NCBI GenBank assembly: GCA_013339895.1
Contig: JABACO010000021.1
Location: forward strand, 2,074,828 to 2,138,827
Origin: Ephydatia muelleri
Lineage: Eukaryota > Porifera > Demospongiae > Spongillida > Spongillidae
Direction: 5' to 3'
DNA length: 64,000 bases
In this document: piece after piece, positions 11,725 to 23,206 of the stretch
Layout of the letters: every line of letters begins with the position of its first letter
Position numbering within the stretch: the stretch's first letter is position 1
Position numbers and translations under genes: made by a program
Notes under the pieces: model-generated
What the model was told of the DNA's origin: nothing
What the model saw: only the letters and a program-made list of their open reading frames with translations
Database searches by the model: none

Positions 11725-12226
11725 TCCGCTTTTCGTATCGCGGGTCTGACCTGCAAACCCCTCTCCTGTGTCCGCCCTTGTCGTATGATGCATGTGAACC
11801 AAATTCGACCCTCTTCCTGAAGGCTGCGTACGCCCATGGGTATACAGAGCTATGCCATACCTGCATACGTACATAGCTGTATGCGGACACATATGCTGGT
11901 ATTCGCGTACGCAGACCAGTATGCCACGCAAACACGTCTCATGAAATTAACCCGCAAACCAGTTATATTTTTACAAATGATATCTGGATAGCGTCCTAAC
12001 TCTGCATGGTCGTGGTGGTGGTGGTGGTGGTGTGACAATGCAGCAGATAATATATACGCATACACTGCCGTTGCGGAATTGATACATTATACGCGATCCG
12101 TTTCTTCGTTGTCCCTCCAGACGCGAGTGAAGTTTTTTAATGATATTCATCAATCATCAATCAATCCTATATTGAACCTGCTGCCGCAGGTTCAGATAGT
12201 GCTTATTCAGTTTTTTGCTTCTTAAA

Positions 12227-14467
12227 ATGGAATCAACGAATCACGGAGAAGGACCAGTTGCCGCCAGCAAAAGACGGTATATACCATTGAATGATGTGCT
12301 TCCACCTTTGGAAACATTGGTGGTAGCAATTGAAGGATCCGTCGACCCTGATGGTGTCTGCTGTCTGTCCATACCCAATCGTGTATTGGGTGACTGGGCA
12401 AATAATCGAGAGAAGAATACAAGCTTCGTAGCACTAGCAAACGAGTACATCGTGGACGAAGCAATACGCTGAATCCAGAAGCAGCGCGCTTAGAGGATTT
12501 ACTTTACCGTAAATCACTTGGCGTGGTTTCAAAAGTAAGAGCTGCAAGAGGCGTGAATAGAAAGAATGCGCTACTTCGTTCCACCACGATAACTATCCTG
12601 AATGGTGAAACGATTTCTGCTGCGGATTTACAAAGCGAGCTAAACGAAGTTACCTATATGAATGAAGAAGCGGATGCATTCATTGAAGGCTTGCAAGAAG
12701 AAGTGCAGGACCTAAAAGATGCGTTGAGTGAAGCCCAGGACTCACAGAACAACCCAGGAGGTAAGATTGATGCAGTCAGCAACCGGCATGCACGAAGAAA
12801 AATCCAAGAGGTGTCTGAACATGCAAACAAGGCGTTGGAATTTTTGTCTACTTATGGGCTTGTTGCAGAGTCGCTGAAAGTCCACACCACTTCTGGCAAG
12901 ACGTTCTACATACCTTTCTCAGATGATGCGGCCTCCGAGAACGAGGACACTGTGGATTTGCGAGTTCTATACATTTTAGATAGGTATGGAGTAAGTGATG
13001 CCTTCTACCACGAACTTGCAATGCTTTTTAGCGAGTTACCGAGATCTCGTGCAGTTAAAAAAGCTCGTACGGATCTCAACCACACGATGCACTAACACGC
13101 ATCCCGGGACATGAAGGTGCCTATCGCTCTTTCGAACGGTCATTGTGCGAACAATTATCCACCATGGTAAGCATGAATGTGTTATGTACATGTATTCTAA
13201 TACTTGCCTGTATGCAACAGATCGCTCAAGATGCTACAAGTTTTCAACCTAACCAGAAAATTAAAGTTAGGATATCTGGTGACGGAGCAAAGTTTTCACG
13301 GACGTCAAGCTTTGTTTTGCTTTCGTACGCCATTCTGATGCCAGTTGGTCGCTATCTGTCTGGAATAGGTAAAAATCTTAACGTGCCTGTGACTCAGCCT
13401 GAGACTCAGTGACTGTTTTATCTAGGCAACCATACCATCGCAGTTGTAAAAGGGGCTGAAGATTATGACACCATTTCCACAGCTTTCGCTGCAACTTTTC
13501 AAGAAATTGATGGTCTTCAGCAGCTAGGATTTGTTGCTGTCAATGGCGTGAGCTACAATATTGAACTTTTTTTTTCTTCTGACATGAAGGTTTGTGATGT
13601 AATGGTATTACAGGCATGCACATTTATGTTTCGTATGTGTTACAGTTCATGCTCACAATGCTGGGCCTTAATGCAGCTAACTCCATTTATGCATGTCCAA
13701 AATGTACAGTGCACCGTGATTGCAGGTAAGTTACCAATACATTTGGCTAAACATGGTGCCAACCGATGTCACTATATAGGTGGGATGTGTCAAAGCCTGA
13801 ATCGTATTACAGCACAACTATGGCCAGAACACTAGTTACCCTCAGGTAAAATGCATGATCCTAGCTGACTTAGGTAGCATATGTCAGTTCTTAAATTTCT
13901 GCACAGACGTGCCTTTGCCTCTCATGGCAGAACTGCTGCTGTACACCAAGGGTCAGTTAATCGTCCACTGACTGCCATTCCAGTGGACCACATGATGATT
14001 GATGAGCTGCACCTATTTCTGAGAATTTTTGATGTCATGTTAAGAAACTTAATCAAAATGTCAGAGCCACATACACAGCAGCTTGTGGCATACATCAGGA
14101 GCTGTGGAGTCTCATTTAATATTTGGGAATGTGAATCGAGTGATGGAAAAGTTGAATGGACGTCGTTAACTGGGGAAGCCAAAAAGAAGGTTTTGAAGGT
14201 ACAACACACCCTGTAATTTATGTGTTCCAATTCTGCCTTTCCATATGCTAGCTACTTCCTTCCAAGATGAAAGATATCCCCTTACCAAATGCTTTTCTGG
14301 ATGATGTAGTTCAGCTATGGAAGGTGAACTACTTCCCTCGATAGGCTAACAATAATGTTTTTTTTATTCCTAAAAGGATTTTGAAGTTTTATACAACCTG
14401 TTGTCTAGTGAAACACCTCCACCAAATGCTGCAGATGACTTACATTTGAAGGTACACATCAACACAT

Positions 14468-14550
<83 letters not shown>

Positions 14551-14984
14551 TGTGACCAAATCAGCTTACATTCAGGCTAAAAGATGGATTCAACTCTTTC
14601 TGCGGATAATAAGTGATGGTCACCAAAAGAAATTTGTAACTCCTTACTTTCATGTCATGGTGTACCATGTTCCTGATGCCATCCGACAGTATGGAAACAT
14701 AAAACAATTCTCTTGCCAAGGTAAGTTTGTTAAGTTCTTAACATCATCTACATCAGTAACTTCATGTAGGTGTTGAGAAGCACAACAATGACTCCAAACG
14801 AAACTATTTTTCAAGTAATCGTTGGGATGCTCCTGCAGAAATCATGTTGGCTGAGCACAGGCTGGAGTTACTACAACAGTATGCCAGAGAGAAGAGGCAC
14901 TACACCAAACATGCTGCAGCATATTGGCATGAAGGAGGAATGCAAGAAACGCGATCTCAGATGCGAGAAACTTTAAAATACTAA
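12227..14984 (+). pseudogene. Unrecognised 10-exon gene with two apparent frameshifts in exon 1; possibly transposon-derived
   Basis: Exons: 12227-13166, 13221-13368, 13426-13589, 13646-13725, 13780-13845, 13907-14198, 14252-14323, 14377-14451, 14576-14720, 14770-14984 (stop TAA). All junctions after exon 1 have GT..AG ends and matching phases. Exon 1 is open except for two places (near 12460 and 13092) where the likely frame moves by one base; both look like one-base losses. Visible features: a coiled-coil-like acidic segment (EEVQDLKDALSEAQD), IKVRISGDGAKF, a possible zinc pair YACPKCTVHRDC, DHMMIDELHLFLR, and a basic C-terminus after GVEKHNNDSKRN. The layout recalls uncharacterised multicopy invertebrate proteins; a DDE-type transposase relative is possible but unproven. 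The antisense chromodomain gene downstream fits a mobile-element setting. Confidence 0.65.
14465..14547. repeat. (CA)n microsatellite in intron 8 of the 10-exon gene
   Basis: About 80 bp of pure CA between the exons ending at 14451 and starting at 14576. Confidence 0.95.
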
Positions 14985-15535
14985 CTTTGCAGCCATTGAT
15001 GTATGACAGGAAAATAAGTTTAAAAAGTACAATCAATGCACAAGTGAAGTGATGGGGGGGGTAAACAAAATCAGGTTGTCAATAGGACTGAATGGTTGCT
15101 TTCCCAGGAATTAACAGTAGTACAATACCTGGAACCAGACAAAGGGATAATCTTGTTTGGGGATAATTTGTATATAGAGGGGAGAGTTGCAGACAGGAGG
15201 CAGGCTTAACCTAATAACCTTAGACAAAGCTCCCTTTCAACATACTGTATGTTTCCCCATGCCCAATCTAAGCCGGGGAGGTATGCATTTACTTCCTAAA
15301 TAAAAACACTCAACGTCCAGGGTCAGGCAGCTGCAGCACAGTATACATGTTTACAGAAAGGTGAAATAACTGTTGTACATGAGTAATTTCAGAGGTTGGT
15401 ATACTTATTGCAATGTCTTTAAGTATAGCTGTCTTTTTTAGTACAGTGTACACATCAATACAGTGTTTTGGACTACTGATATCATATTTATAAGAAATGA
15501 CGATATGATTCAGGCAATGATAAGAGTATAATACA

Positions 15536-16277
15536 TCACACAATATACTTCACAAGACGCATGTACACTTTTTCCTCAAAGTATCTCTTCTTTAACTTTA
15601 AAGTACCATCTTCCTCTCTATTGAAAAGTTTCTTGGACCATCTTATTGCACTTTTCATTTCCACTGGAAAATGGATGCGACAACCGTCCCCAAGATGATC
15701 AAAAACTGTGTCCCAACCAGGTGTAAAAAAGATAGGATTGAAGTCTTCCAAATTAAACGATTTGTAACCTCTTTTTGACTCTCTGCTAGTAACACCTTTG
15801 CGTCCAAAAAGAAAATGGAACACATCAATTCTAAATTCAAAAGATATAAATCTTTTTCGTCTTGTTCCTGTGGACAGTGAAAGCTGGACGTCCCTCATCA
15901 TTCTGCTGACACAGCTTAGTACCAAGCGGGATGAAGGTTTTGGGACGTGAAATGTCCTAAAGAAAAGATTCTCTTACTACATAAAATGAAGTACGAAATC
16001 CATACTTTAAAAGATACGGTGTAAGGTCTTTCTGCGCAACCCAGGAGGCATCCTGGATAGGCCATCCTTTCCACAAGACTAGGAATTCCTTTTGAGCACC
16101 CTGGTAAGGATTAATGATAGAGTTTTTACTAGGATTATGTCTACCTTTGTTCTTGACGTTACGATCCTCTCGACTGGATAATAAGCCATTGCGCGCGTAA
16201 GTGTGAAGGACGAGGGCTCTAAATTCTATCCCCTCGTCCCCCTTCCATGGGCGCTTGTAGTTACGCACCCTATACAT
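15536..16277 (-). pseudogene. Chromodomain protein, broken by one frameshift
   Basis: The minus-strand frame 16277-15957 contains a chromodomain core, EFLVLWKGWPIQDASWV, close to chromodomains fused to Ty3-type integrases and other element proteins. It meets a stop at about 15957. A second minus-strand frame starts upstream of that point (RTFHVPKPSSR, about 15953) and runs to a stop at 15536, containing FHFLFGRKGVTSRESKRGY and FTPGWDTVFDHLGDG. The two frames differ by one base and the gap is too short for an intron. The natural reading is one protein of about 240 aa with a one-base indel. The N-terminal start at 16277 is uncertain. Read as a mobile-element-associated gene, probably decayed. 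Confidence 0.6.
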
Positions 16278-16357
16278 TATTGCATACTACATAATACTAT
16301 ACTTGGAAAGTGTCATACGAGGACATCACGTTTACAGCGCTATTTGGACCACTACGA

Positions 16358-16564
16358 TCGGAGAATATCTAGAGGTATGCAAGGAGCCTACACGATCGCC
16401 GTGCCGTCTGCATCAAGAAGGGAGGTGTAATTGTTGGTCATGTACCACGTGAATTAACAGCAATTCAGGTTAAATTCATCGATCACGGTGACGCTATCAG
16501 CTGCAGGGTGCGAGGGAGACCACAACAAGGACAAGGATTAGAAGTTCCGTGTTCCTATATATGA
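16358..16564 (+). pseudogene. HIRAN-like domain fragment, frameshifted
   Basis: One frame reads GAYTIAV. After a shift of frame near 16400, another reads KKGGVIVGHVPRELTAI and ends GLEVPCSYI then TGA at 16562-16564. The GHVPRE motif and the GLEVPC ending resemble HIRAN-type domains found in helicases and in repeated genes of lower animals. Only this fragment is visible; there is no start or upstream exon. A decayed fragment is the simplest reading. Confidence 0.45.
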
Positions 16565-16789
16565 GCAGGAAAGAAGAAACTATTAACTGCAATGCAAAAG
16601 TACCTAAGCACACTGCATGTATCCATAGATAGTATGGAGTGATATGCATGCAATGAACTGACTGTGTTGTTCAGTGCTATATACTGGCACGTAGCTGTGT
16701 GATGATCCAGACTCATGCCCAATGTAGTTACCATGAATACATGTACATGTATATACTGCAATGTTGTTTACAATGAGTTGCAATGTTTA

Positions 16790-16920
16790 GAATGAGCTCT
16801 GCATGATGTTGCCTGCAGGAGTTCATAATGCTTGCATGCCTTCAAACATACACGGGCCTATGAACTTTTAATGGGTGTGAAAAAATAGTGCGTTCCAACT
16901 GATAATCATGTAGCGGGCTT
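16790..16920 (+). repeat. Direct repeat, first copy (~131 bp)
   Basis: Starts GAATGAGCTCTGCATGATG and ends ATCATGTAGCGGGCTT. Repeated with small indels at 17104-17225, about 310 bp away. Confidence 0.8.
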
Positions 16921-17103
16921 TACGTGTACCACATGCATGTATCCACCTCATCCTGACTTAATTCAGCTGATCAATGTGAAAGCAGTTCAGGAATTGATTC
17001 TCTGGCCGCGGCTAGACCATGCTGTGAATAAGGTCTATAAGTTGTCTGCACTTATGACCTATATATATTGTCTCTCTTGTTACTCCTGTACTATAGATGT
17101 TTT

Positions 17104-17225
17104 GAATGAGCTCTGCATGATGTTGCCTGCAGGCGTTCATAATGTTTGCCTTCAAACATCCACTGACCTATGAATGTGATAAAATGGTGCATTCCAACAG
17201 ATAATCATGTACATGTAGCGGGCTT
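17104..17225 (+). repeat. Direct repeat, second copy (~122 bp)
   Basis: Diverged copy of 16790-16920 in the same orientation, non-coding. Confidence 0.8.
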
Positions 17226-18697
17226 TTCCACTGTACTTTGTGAACCTGATGTATAGCAACCAGTTATTTCAGGGTTTTACATGTAGCTGTTCATATGTGT
17301 GCATGATATGACGCTTTCCTATATATTTTATAAATCATAATTGTACATCTCCTTGTAATCAATCACACATGTTACACAACTGCTATGGACTTCCTATTTT
17401 CTGCGCATCATATACTACACATCAAGTTTGCTGTATGGTAAAATGCATATTGTGGGATCTTGCTTTAACTTCGTGTTTTTATCCCCGAATCCCACGATTA
17501 TTAAGACCCACCATGGATTTTTGCTGATATGACCAAATTGCACCTCTCATTAAAAACGATACAGATGGGGAAATAATCGTGAGCTACATGTATACAACAG
17601 AAATTTCTCCATGTGCTGTTTGATAGCTTCGAACGCTTTGGCTTAAAACGTACTCGAACGAAACTGTAAAACACCATCATTCCCGCCGGATGTAGCGACA
17701 CCTCGTGTTAAAATACTCAATCGGTTACTGAGTATCATGATTAGTTCCACTATTGTGTCGCGTGAGAAATGCACGAAATGACTTGGTATCAGGGAACTAA
17801 TAAAACGCTCAACTAAATTTGCGCATGGTATGTAGGATATAGGTTTGATAGTGTTTCGGCAACAACAAAAACATGTCAGGACCTGTTATTATTATACACT
17901 AGTCTGGCACGCAGAATTTTTAATTTGCGCACTTGCGCTGCATCAATCCACATAAGCATGGGCGTACCGTATTTGTATCGTGAAGACTCGTTTTTATCTT
18001 TGCACAATGTATCGTCAGAGATATATTATCTCTGGTATCGTACTATTTGAGAGCAGAAGTCTCGTGAGCAGACGACACATCAAATGACGCAAGGTATTAC
18101 ATAATGACATACGTTTATGAATAAAATTAATTATGCTCGGTTGTAATGAATTTGTCTTGAATTTAGTTCATGGATGCTTAATGTTCTTTTCATGATACAC
18201 GTATATTATAATCAGACTGATTTTTAGCGAATACTGAACGTGTTTGGAATTCAATTTGAAAAAATTAATTTTGGTTAATTGATTTGAATTAATAATTTCT
18301 TGTCTTGCAACATGATAAATCATTTAAAAAGGTGACAAATTTATTGGTGAAATCAGAATTCTCAAATCTCTATCACAACTTTACATATTCACTCATGTCC
18401 TCCATTTCTGGCCATGAGATGCACATTGAAGGGATTAGGGAACTGCTATTTGTAAGGGCTGAATGAGGTAATGATGTGGCCTTGTTGTGTTCACTTCTAT
18501 GGACAGCACATGCATGACAACACAATAACGTATCAAAGTTGAACTAGTATCCAGAAGTGCATAATACATGAGTATCATAGTGTGCAACTTGTTTTCAGTA
18601 CAATGGATAGCAGAAAAAGAATATTCAGGAAGCGGCAATGGAATCCTAGTATCTGATGTTGTGATAATAGCAATAACCAAGTGGCAGGAGAGATAGT

Positions 18698-18699
<2 letters not shown>

Positions 18700-18742
<43 letters not shown>
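18700..18742. repeat. (CA)n microsatellite
   Basis: About 43 bp of pure CA. Confidence 0.9.
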
Positions 18743-18744
<2 letters not shown>

Positions 18745-20449
18745 CACACACAAACATAGTCTTGATGAATTCAATATACGGCTGGGATTTTGACTGCATG
18801 CACCATGCACCGTTGTACATTAAAGCATGCAGTTTTTTGTGTGAAAGAGGCTGCATGCTTTTAAACATTTGAACAGTTATTTCTGTCTTTGTCGACTTGT
18901 GTTTGAGATGGGGGATGGGGTGAGATGGGTGTGTGAGAATTCCCAGTACTTAAAAATAATAGACCCTCCCCACCCCATCTGCCAGAGTTGAGCTTTGCTC
19001 AATTGATGGCTTAGCTTGATGTCTTGCATACCTGACATTCTGTTGGCATAGTCCCAGTAATAAAGACTTTCTGCGCCTTATGTCGGCTAAGGCTCTGGTG
19101 AGATGTGTCACTGATCCTATATGCATCGAATGCAGTATGGCTATTGTAATGCATAATTTATCTAGTATTGCACGTGCTCTACACGAGTTCTACTAAAGAA
19201 CTATTAACGTGATGATATTAGATGTGCAGTTGAGACAAGGTTGATTGAGAGTGAGGAAATTGTTGGCACTGCAGCTAGGAATATATTGTGCGGAGGAGAA
19301 GGCTGTGGACCTTTTTAAAAATTTTGTCCTGCGTTAAGAACTTGGGACAAACATAAATGCAATAGAGAAGGCTCAAATAAAGAAAATATTAAATCTGAAC
19401 ACCTGTTCTTCGCCGCGGTCTAATAGATACTGCGGCACACTTGGTCACTTGATCATACGGTTCGTATTGACCAATTAGATAACGATGAGTCCTAAGAGAG
19501 AGTACTATATATCATTACTGACTGATTCAATGTTGGTGCGTTACTGATGACGACACTCCACCAAATGCGTGTATCTTTGTATTATTACTTTGTCGGCTGA
19601 CGCTACATGGCACCAAAGCATACCGGCTCTATACAATTTATGGCCAAAGCAACAAAAGGTTTTGTAACGAAGTCAATCATTTGAATGGTTCAATGCGCAA
19701 GTTTCCAAAGCAACAATTAGTGAAAATTGTAGAGTTGCATGGCTTATTGCGTGCGTGTGGTGTTTGTTTTCCTAGCCTGGCAACGTAGGCACTGAGCGCG
19801 GTAGAAACATATCATTTGAAACTGTATTTGGGCATGCATGCATGTAGCTATACCCGTGCTGACACCTAAACCCTCATATGCATGCATCCATATGAACTTC
19901 GGTCGCAAATATACAAACGATCTACAGCGTAATTGTATGCATATATATACATGTTAAGGCCCGATTAAAAATCTGGCTCGTTTAAAGCCGGCTGCCTGCT
20001 TTAAAATGAGCTGCCCGCGTCTAAGCCAGATAAAAAAAGTTGGAGCTCGATTTGTAACCCTGCATGACCTGTTTCATCCGGTTTCAATTAACACTTAGTC
20101 GATTCCTTTCATGGCATGCATCACTGATTAACAATTATGTAAGGGCATCTCTGCTTCTTGCCAACCGACAATACAGTACATATACGTTCACACAAAAGAT
20201 ATGACATACATGCATGCATGCACAAAACGGACATGTATAGTGCATGAGGCCAAGCCGGTACACCCGCAAAATCCCGAAGGTTTATTAGAGTCTAAGTCAC
20301 TGATGCGTGGTTGCTATGTAGTCGGATAGTTGTTACTGTATTATGGCTGGCTGCACGAAGTACGAGGAAAGTTAGTCTATTGGTGGTGCCGGACGCTAAG
20401 CCATGCAGTCAGAGTATACAACAAAGGACTTCGCAAAGTGATAGAACTC

Positions 20450-20514
20450 CTAGCAACGATAACACTCATCAGGATAGAACCCCTAGCAACGATAACACTC
20501 ATCAGGAACTATTG
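20450..20514. repeat. Tandem duplication of ~31 bp
   Basis: The unit around CTAGCAACGATAACACTCATCAGG is present twice in a row. It lies in a small open frame (20311-20598) that has no other support as a gene. Confidence 0.6.
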
Positions 20515-20863
20515 AACGACAATTGTGACGCGTTCGAGTTCTTAGCAACAGCCTCAATGCAATCAACAGCCGCCGAGGCCGAGGCTATACTTTATTAGCA
20601 ATACATGTAGCTGACATCATGCAGGATGCTAGTGGGAGATTCCCAAATAAGGTCTGCGTACAGTAATTCTCATCCAAGAATCTACTTCGTGGTGAAATCA
20701 TGCACACGTTCGTCAACGCCCTTCACACGCGCGCGCCTTGCAAACATCACAGTTATTTTATTATTTTGATGTCGCAGACTATAGTGTAGCATAATATAGA
20801 CGACGAAGCCTTGACCACAAAATCAATGAGTTTCATGCAAGTGCTATACAAGAGCGTATATGC

Positions 20864-20901
20864 ATGACTATTGCGTGACTATACAGTCACGCAATAGTCA
20901 T
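20864..20901. repeat. Perfect 17-bp inverted repeat, 4-nt loop
   Basis: ATGACTATTGCGTGACT (20864-20880), loop ATAC, then its exact reverse complement (20885-20901). No T-run follows, so it does not look like a terminator. Confidence 0.8.
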
Positions 20902-21892
20902 ATACAAATTAACAGGAGCTTACAACAATGCCTTGCATGCAGCTAGTTGTGGTACGACATCCCACCAGAACACCCCCCCCCCCCCCCACTAACACGCGTG
21001 TACCACGGCGGACATTGCATTAGGGTACTGTTACTCGCCAACTCATAACTCCATATGTGCCCATGAGTAATCAGAGAACGATCCATATGCGGTAAAAAAC
21101 GTGAGTTATTAACACTGATGGCTTCTTTATGCTATGTGTGTGGGTGTTTTTCCCATAAATGTGCACGCGTATCGTATTTCCCGGCTTCCTGTGCCGTGTC
21201 ATCTTATTGTAAACGATGAGCGATCATTTAAAACGCTGTTGAATAATCAATTTTCTCAATGGTTGATTTGGCTTCACAATTAATTTAGCTGAGTCAAATC
21301 TCCTTTAGTACGCTCACCCCAATTTGCAAAGTGCAGTAAATCAACATTATACAAGTTGGCTTCGATCATTTGTTGGCAGCTACGCTTGTAATCGGTGGTG
21401 GCCCGAGGACCAAAAAAGGATACCAGCAGTCTTACGGGCACGCTCTATTTTCAATATCATAATTATAGCCTTTTTGTTTTCTGTTTTCATGTGACAAGAA
21501 TTGTTGGAGGGAGCGTAAGGATTAAATACATTTAGTACTACCCTCCTAAAAATATGTATCTGCAGCCAATGCACATCCGATGGGGCTGTGCAAGACTTCA
21601 CCCGCATAAGGGATTTGTAAGTGTGTGGGGCTCTATATATAGTGACATTGTGACACATCTCGGCTACGAGGCTAGGGAAGTACATCAAACCGCTAACTAT
21701 CCTATAAGTGCAAGCAATATCTTTTATACGCGCATGCATGTATACAAGATGAATATACTAGCATGAAGAGTGTGCCATCCAATGATTTAATTTATTTAAT
21801 TATTGTACAACGTTAACGTGTCCTGTGGAGTTGAAAACATGCATCCCATTTGCGGGCAGTCCTCAAGCTGTATCCCCCTCCTCCGCGCGCGC

Positions 21893-22097
<205 letters not shown>

Positions 22098-22110
22098 TCG
22101 CAGAACTCGA

Positions 22111-22150
22111 TGACGTCATACAGGATATGGGTGCCGGAGAGACTATAAAA
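22111..22150 (+). promoter_or_regulatory. Putative core promoter of ADAM copy 2 (CRE + TATA)
   Basis: A full CRE palindrome TGACGTCA at 22111-22118 is followed by TATAAAA at 22144-22150, 52 bp before the ATG at 22202. The same order is conserved before ADAM copy 1. Regulation by a CREB/ATF-type factor is inferred only. Confidence 0.5.
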
Positions 22151-22201
22151 CAGGAAAGTTTTTCAGCAGACAGCATATTAACCTGACCCAAACGGTTCAT
22201 T

Positions 22202-23171
22202 ATGGAAAGCAGCCGCGTTTGCTCCATTCTACTCGGGTCGATGCTGCTGTTCTCCGCGGGCATTTGCGCACGTCCGCAGCACAGGAGCCGTCAGGCGCCA
22301 GCAGGTACGTATAAATTAATGCCAGTAAGTTAGTTCGTTTAAAATGGCATTGCTACGGCATTCACAGAGATCATCAAGAACTACGAGGTCTTTACACCCG
22401 TCGTTGAATACAACGATAAAAAAGCAGTAAGACGCAGAACTTTACAGACGTCCACGTTCATAGTATATATGTTGCAGGTCTCAGTAGGAATTTCTATCGT
22501 TTCGAGCACATACAACTTCACCCTTCGTTTGTCTATGAATAGGTAATGTGTGAGGGCACTTGCCTAATACCAGTGCACAGTTAACCCGCGAAATAAATAT
22601 TTATAGACATTTGCTATCTCCGGGGTTTTCATCACTATCCATCAACGGCGAAGGCAAAGAAACCCTTACCAAGGTCAGTTAATTTTCCAACGGTAATCCT
22701 ATACATACATAATCCGCTGCATCTTACTAATCTGTTGTGTAAACTTACACCTCTTTGGTGTAACGTTTGATGTCTCAATTCATCCGGCGTACAAACTACT
22801 ACAACAGGGTCATGCCAACTGCTTCTATCAGGGGGAGGTGGATGGGCACCCTACATGGACTGCCGCATTGAGCACATGCAACGGACTGAGGTAGGACTCA
22901 ACTGATGACATACTAGCTTTAACACCTTGCTATGTACAGAGGATCATTTGGAAACATGGCAGTGAAGACTGAATTGTACCACATTGAACCCCTGAGAGAC
23001 AATGTGACCAAATCTGTAAGCCCCTGTGCTGTGATTCCATGCAATCCCATATTTACACCAGATGGTCACCACAGCTGGCCATGGACCAACCTCATATCAT
23101 CTTTCTTGAGACTGAGTACAGAAACAGAACCAGAACTTGTGGTATGGGTAATTTGTATATTTATGTGCATG

Positions 23172-23206
<35 letters not shown>

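Larger units (their letters stand above)
9533..12226. other. Spacer with microsatellites and a G/C homopolymer pair; no gene recognised
   Basis: Short frames (for example minus 10027-9719) have no recognisable domain or splice pattern. The stretch holds a CA-type microsatellite at 10222-10430 and long G and C runs at 11557-11607 and 11696-11724. Confidence 0.5.
16565..20310. other. Long spacer, no gene recognised
   Basis: Contains the 16790/17104 direct duplication and a (CA)n tract at 18700-18742. I found no exon with both splice context and a recognisable product on either strand. Confidence 0.45.

Noticed and set aside
20311..20598. 95-codon frame with a duplicated 31-bp unit
   Set aside because: No domain, no splice context, weak start; kept only as a repeat.
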